This document shows positions 5,569 through 7,125 of a stretch of DNA of 7,125 nucleotides, one piece after another. The notes beneath the pieces are model-generated. The model was not told where the DNA came from. It worked only from the letters and a program-made list of their open reading frames with translations, and made no database searches. Within the stretch, counting starts at the first letter, position 1, and each line of letters begins with the position of its first letter. Where the stretch lies: contig JAHRVZ010000181.1 in the NCBI GenBank assembly GCA_019090405.1, positions 1 through 7,125 of the forward strand. The letters run 5' to 3'. The DNA is from Paracoccaceae bacterium (GTDB lineage: Bacteria; Pseudomonadota; Alphaproteobacteria; Rhodobacterales; Rhodobacteraceae). The translations under genes and the position numbers were made by a program.

Positions 5569-6798
5569 ATGGATTTCAGCGACACCCCAGAAGAAGCCGC
5601 ATTCCGCAAAGACGCCCGCAAGTGGCTTGATGCCAACGCTACGCCCCGCGATGGCAGCGAAAAGCTGCAGGACGCTTTTATGGCCAATACGCCCGAAGAA
5701 GTGACCGCCTCGCAGGCCTGGCAAAAACGCAAGGCCGATGGCGGTTGGGCCGGAATTACGTGGCCGCGTGAACATGGCGGCCGCGGCGGCAATGAGATGC
5801 AGCAAATCATCTGGAACCAGGAAGAGGGCAACTTTAAAGTACCGCCCAACATCTTTGTTGTCAGCTCTGGCCTTGTTGCCCCGACCCTGATCGCCCATGG
5901 CACCGAGGCCCAGAAAACCGAAATTCTGCCGACCCTGCTCAGCGGTAAAGGCGTGTGGTGTCAGCTGTTTTCCGAACCTTCCGCCGGTTCGGACCTTGCC
6001 GGTATCCGCACGCGGGCGCGGCGCAACGGTGATGACTGGGTGATAAACGGTCAGAAGATCTGGACCTCGGGGGCGCATTATTCCGGTTACGGCATCTTGC
6101 TGGTGCGCACCGATCCGGATGTGCCCAAACACAAAGGTCTGACCATGTTCATCGTCAAGATGGATTCCCCCGGCATCGAAGCGCGCCGGATCAAACAGAT
6201 TTCAGGACATTCCAGTTTCAACGAAGTGTTTCTGGATGATCTTAGAATCCCCGACAGCGACCGGCTTGGCCCACTGAATCAGGGCTGGCGCGTGGCGATG
6301 ACCACACTGACAAATGAACGCTACACCTTGGCGATTGGTCGCTCGGTTGGTGGCATGCGGGCCGAAGAACTGATCCCGCTCGCGGCAAGTGTTTCGCTGA
6401 ATGGCTGTCCTGCGATCGAGGACAATCAGGTGCGGGCCAAAATCGCCGAATTCGCCAGCCGCCAGCGCGGTATGGAATTCACCAGCTATCGCATCATGAC
6501 CGCCCTGTCGCGTGATAAAGAACCGATGATCGAGGGATCAATCGGCAAACTTCTGTTGGGTAAACTGCGTCAGGAAATGGCCGGTTTTGCACTGGAACTG
6601 ACCGGCGGAGCGGCGGGTATTGGCGATAGTCCAACGGATCAAACCGGGCTTTGGCGGGGCGATTATCTGACCGCTCCGGGCAACCGAATTTCCGGCGGAT
6701 CGGATGAAATTCAGCGCAACATCATTGCCGAGCGGATATTGGGCATGCCTCCTGAGGTCCGGCTGGACAAGGACATCGCATTTTCAGATCTAAAATAG
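5569..6798 (+). CDS. Acyl-CoA dehydrogenase, catalytic-type subunit of a predicted heterotetramer
   Basis: A 409-residue acyl-CoA dehydrogenase whose ATG sits one base after the previous stop (TGA-C-ATG). AAGG at 5556-5559 gives nine-base spacing, so translation is probably coupled. The flavin- and substrate-side motif is intact: CQLFSEPSAGSDLAGI (131-146), then GQKIWTSGAH (161-170) with the flavin-contacting Trp. Glu250 in TLTNER aligns with the catalytic Glu of LCAD/IVD and with that reported for ChsE4 (FadE26). The MCAD-type base near the C-terminus is absent, with NRISGGSDEIQRN (372-384) having Gly376 in its place. The usual RxxFG and QxxGGxGY segments are altered (PAIEDNQVRAK, 281-291; LELTGGAAG, 342-350). 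It therefore seems to rely on its neighbour to complete the FAD site. The expected reaction is alpha,beta-dehydrogenation of a bulky acyl-CoA with ETF as acceptor. Substrate assignment is inference. Confidence 0.94.
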   Translation: MDFSDTPEEAAFRKDARKWLDANATPRDGSEKLQDAFMANTPEEVTASQAWQKRKADGGWAGITWPREHGGRGGNEMQQIIWNQEEGNFKVPPNIFVVSSGLVAPTLIAHGTEAQKTEILPTLLSGKGVWCQLFSEPSAGSDLAGIRTRARRNGDDWVINGQKIWTSGAHYSGYGILLVRTDPDVPKHKGLTMFIVKMDSPGIEARRIKQISGHSSFNEVFLDDLRIPDSDRLGPLNQGWRVAMTTLTNERYTLAIGRSVGGMRAEELIPLAASVSLNGCPAIEDNQVRAKIAEFASRQRGMEFTSYRIMTALSRDKEPMIEGSIGKLLLGKLRQEMAGFALELTGGAAGIGDSPTDQTGLWRGDYLTAPGNRISGGSDEIQRNIIAERILGMPPEVRLDKDIAFSDLK

Positions 6799-6847
6799 CC
6801 GGTTGAAATAGTCGGGCATCATCTGGCCTGCCAACCATCGGCACAAC

Positions 6848-6853
6848 AAGGAG
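6848..6853 (+). promoter_or_regulatory. Ribosome binding site for the short-chain dehydrogenase
   Basis: AAGGAG lies six bases before ATG at 6860. It favours this start over an in-frame ATG four codons later. The 61-base gap after the dehydrogenase pair shows no clear terminator, so cotranscription is likely. Confidence 0.75.
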
Positions 6854-6859
6854 AGAACC

Positions 6860-7125
6860 ATGAATAATCCAATGTCACTAGAGGGACGCGTCATCATTGT
6901 CACTGGCGCAGGTCAGGGAATTGGCCGCGGCGTTGCCTGCCTTGCCGCCGACCTTGGCGCGCGCGTTGTAGCGGTTGATATGAATGCCGATGGCGCCAAC
7001 GAAACCGCCAAACTGATCGGTGATGCCTGCGCGCCGCTGGTGGGCGATGTGGGGGATGTGGATTTTCCCGACCAGATGGTGAAATTCACTCTGGATACGT
7101 TCGGTGACATCAACGGGCTGGTCAA
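6860..7125 (+). CDS. Short-chain dehydrogenase/reductase (SDR), 5' part only
   Basis: Eighty-eight codons plus two bases are visible before the right edge. The N-terminus is a classical SDR Rossmann fold. Strand one leads into the dinucleotide motif TGAGQGIG (15-22, the TGxxxGxG signature). An acidic residue ends strand two (Asp40 in VVAVDMN), which usually signals preference for NAD(H) over NADP(H). GDVGD (62-66) matches the region of the conserved adenine-contacting Asp. The window stops where the NNAG motif would begin (INGLV, then an incomplete codon). The catalytic Ser-Tyr-Lys residues, expected further on, cannot be seen. After dehydrogenation and hydration by neighbouring enzymes, an SDR would be a natural 3-hydroxyacyl-CoA dehydrogenase, or it could act on a hydroxyl or ketone elsewhere on the substrate. 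The family is secure, the substrate unknown. Confidence 0.92.
   Translation, partial: MNNPMSLEGRVIIVTGAGQGIGRGVACLAADLGARVVAVDMNADGANETAKLIGDACAPLVGDVGDVDFPDQMVKFTLDTFGDINGLV

Noticed and set aside
5530..6132. A 200-codon minus-strand open frame opposite the second dehydrogenase subunit.
   Set aside because: It overlaps conserved dehydrogenase motifs on the other strand and spans the junction of the two subunit genes. No family features were seen.
6799..6859. A possible hairpin GGTTG (6801-6805) with CAACC (6832-6836) between the second dehydrogenase subunit and the SDR gene.
   Set aside because: Only five pairs around a 26-base loop and no T-tract. This is too weak to call a terminator.

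Overview
This window reads as ordinary, moderately GC-rich bacterial chromosome with tightly packed catabolic genes. Codon preference, strong AAGGAG-type ribosome binding sites and the protein sequences suggest an alphaproteobacterium, perhaps a Rhodobacterales (roseobacter-type) organism. That placement is inferred from sequence style and was not tested by a search. I see no RNA gene, insertion sequence, CRISPR array, phage gene or other mark of a mobile region.

Layout. A left-facing operon on the minus strand runs from 3080 to the left edge: an enoyl-CoA hydratase/isomerase, then a class III (CaiB/BaiF) CoA-transferase, then an acyl-CoA dehydrogenase cut off by the window edge. Its members are 3 and 22 bases apart. 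A 232-base divergent promoter region (3081-3312) holds three short inverted repeats. To the right on the plus strand come a flavin-dependent nitronate monooxygenase/FabK-like oxidoreductase (3313-4284), a 161-base gap with two hairpins and a 15-bp tandem repeat, an acyl-CoA dehydrogenase pair one base apart (4446-5567 and 5569-6798), and the start of a short-chain dehydrogenase (6860 to the right edge).

How the genes fit together. Nearly every product acts on CoA thioesters or their usual intermediates: CoA transfer, alpha,beta-dehydrogenation (three proteins making two predicted enzymes), double-bond hydration or isomerisation, and alcohol/ketone oxidoreduction. The likely role is beta-oxidation of an unusual carboxylic acid. 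The acyl-CoA dehydrogenase pair is the most telling element. One subunit keeps the flavin-side motif and a candidate catalytic Glu. The other lacks both and keeps the Arg and the QxHGGxG-type motif that complete the FAD site from the neighbouring subunit. This is the design of the alpha2beta2 dehydrogenases (ChsE4-ChsE5 type) that act on bulky steroid side-chain CoA esters in actinobacteria. A sterol, bile-acid, terpenoid or similarly bulky substrate is therefore a reasonable guess, but the window does not identify it.

I found no clearly novel system. The points most worth a second look are the split-active-site dehydrogenase pair, the isomerase-like active site of the annotated 'hydratase', and the regulatory structure in the two intergenic regions.
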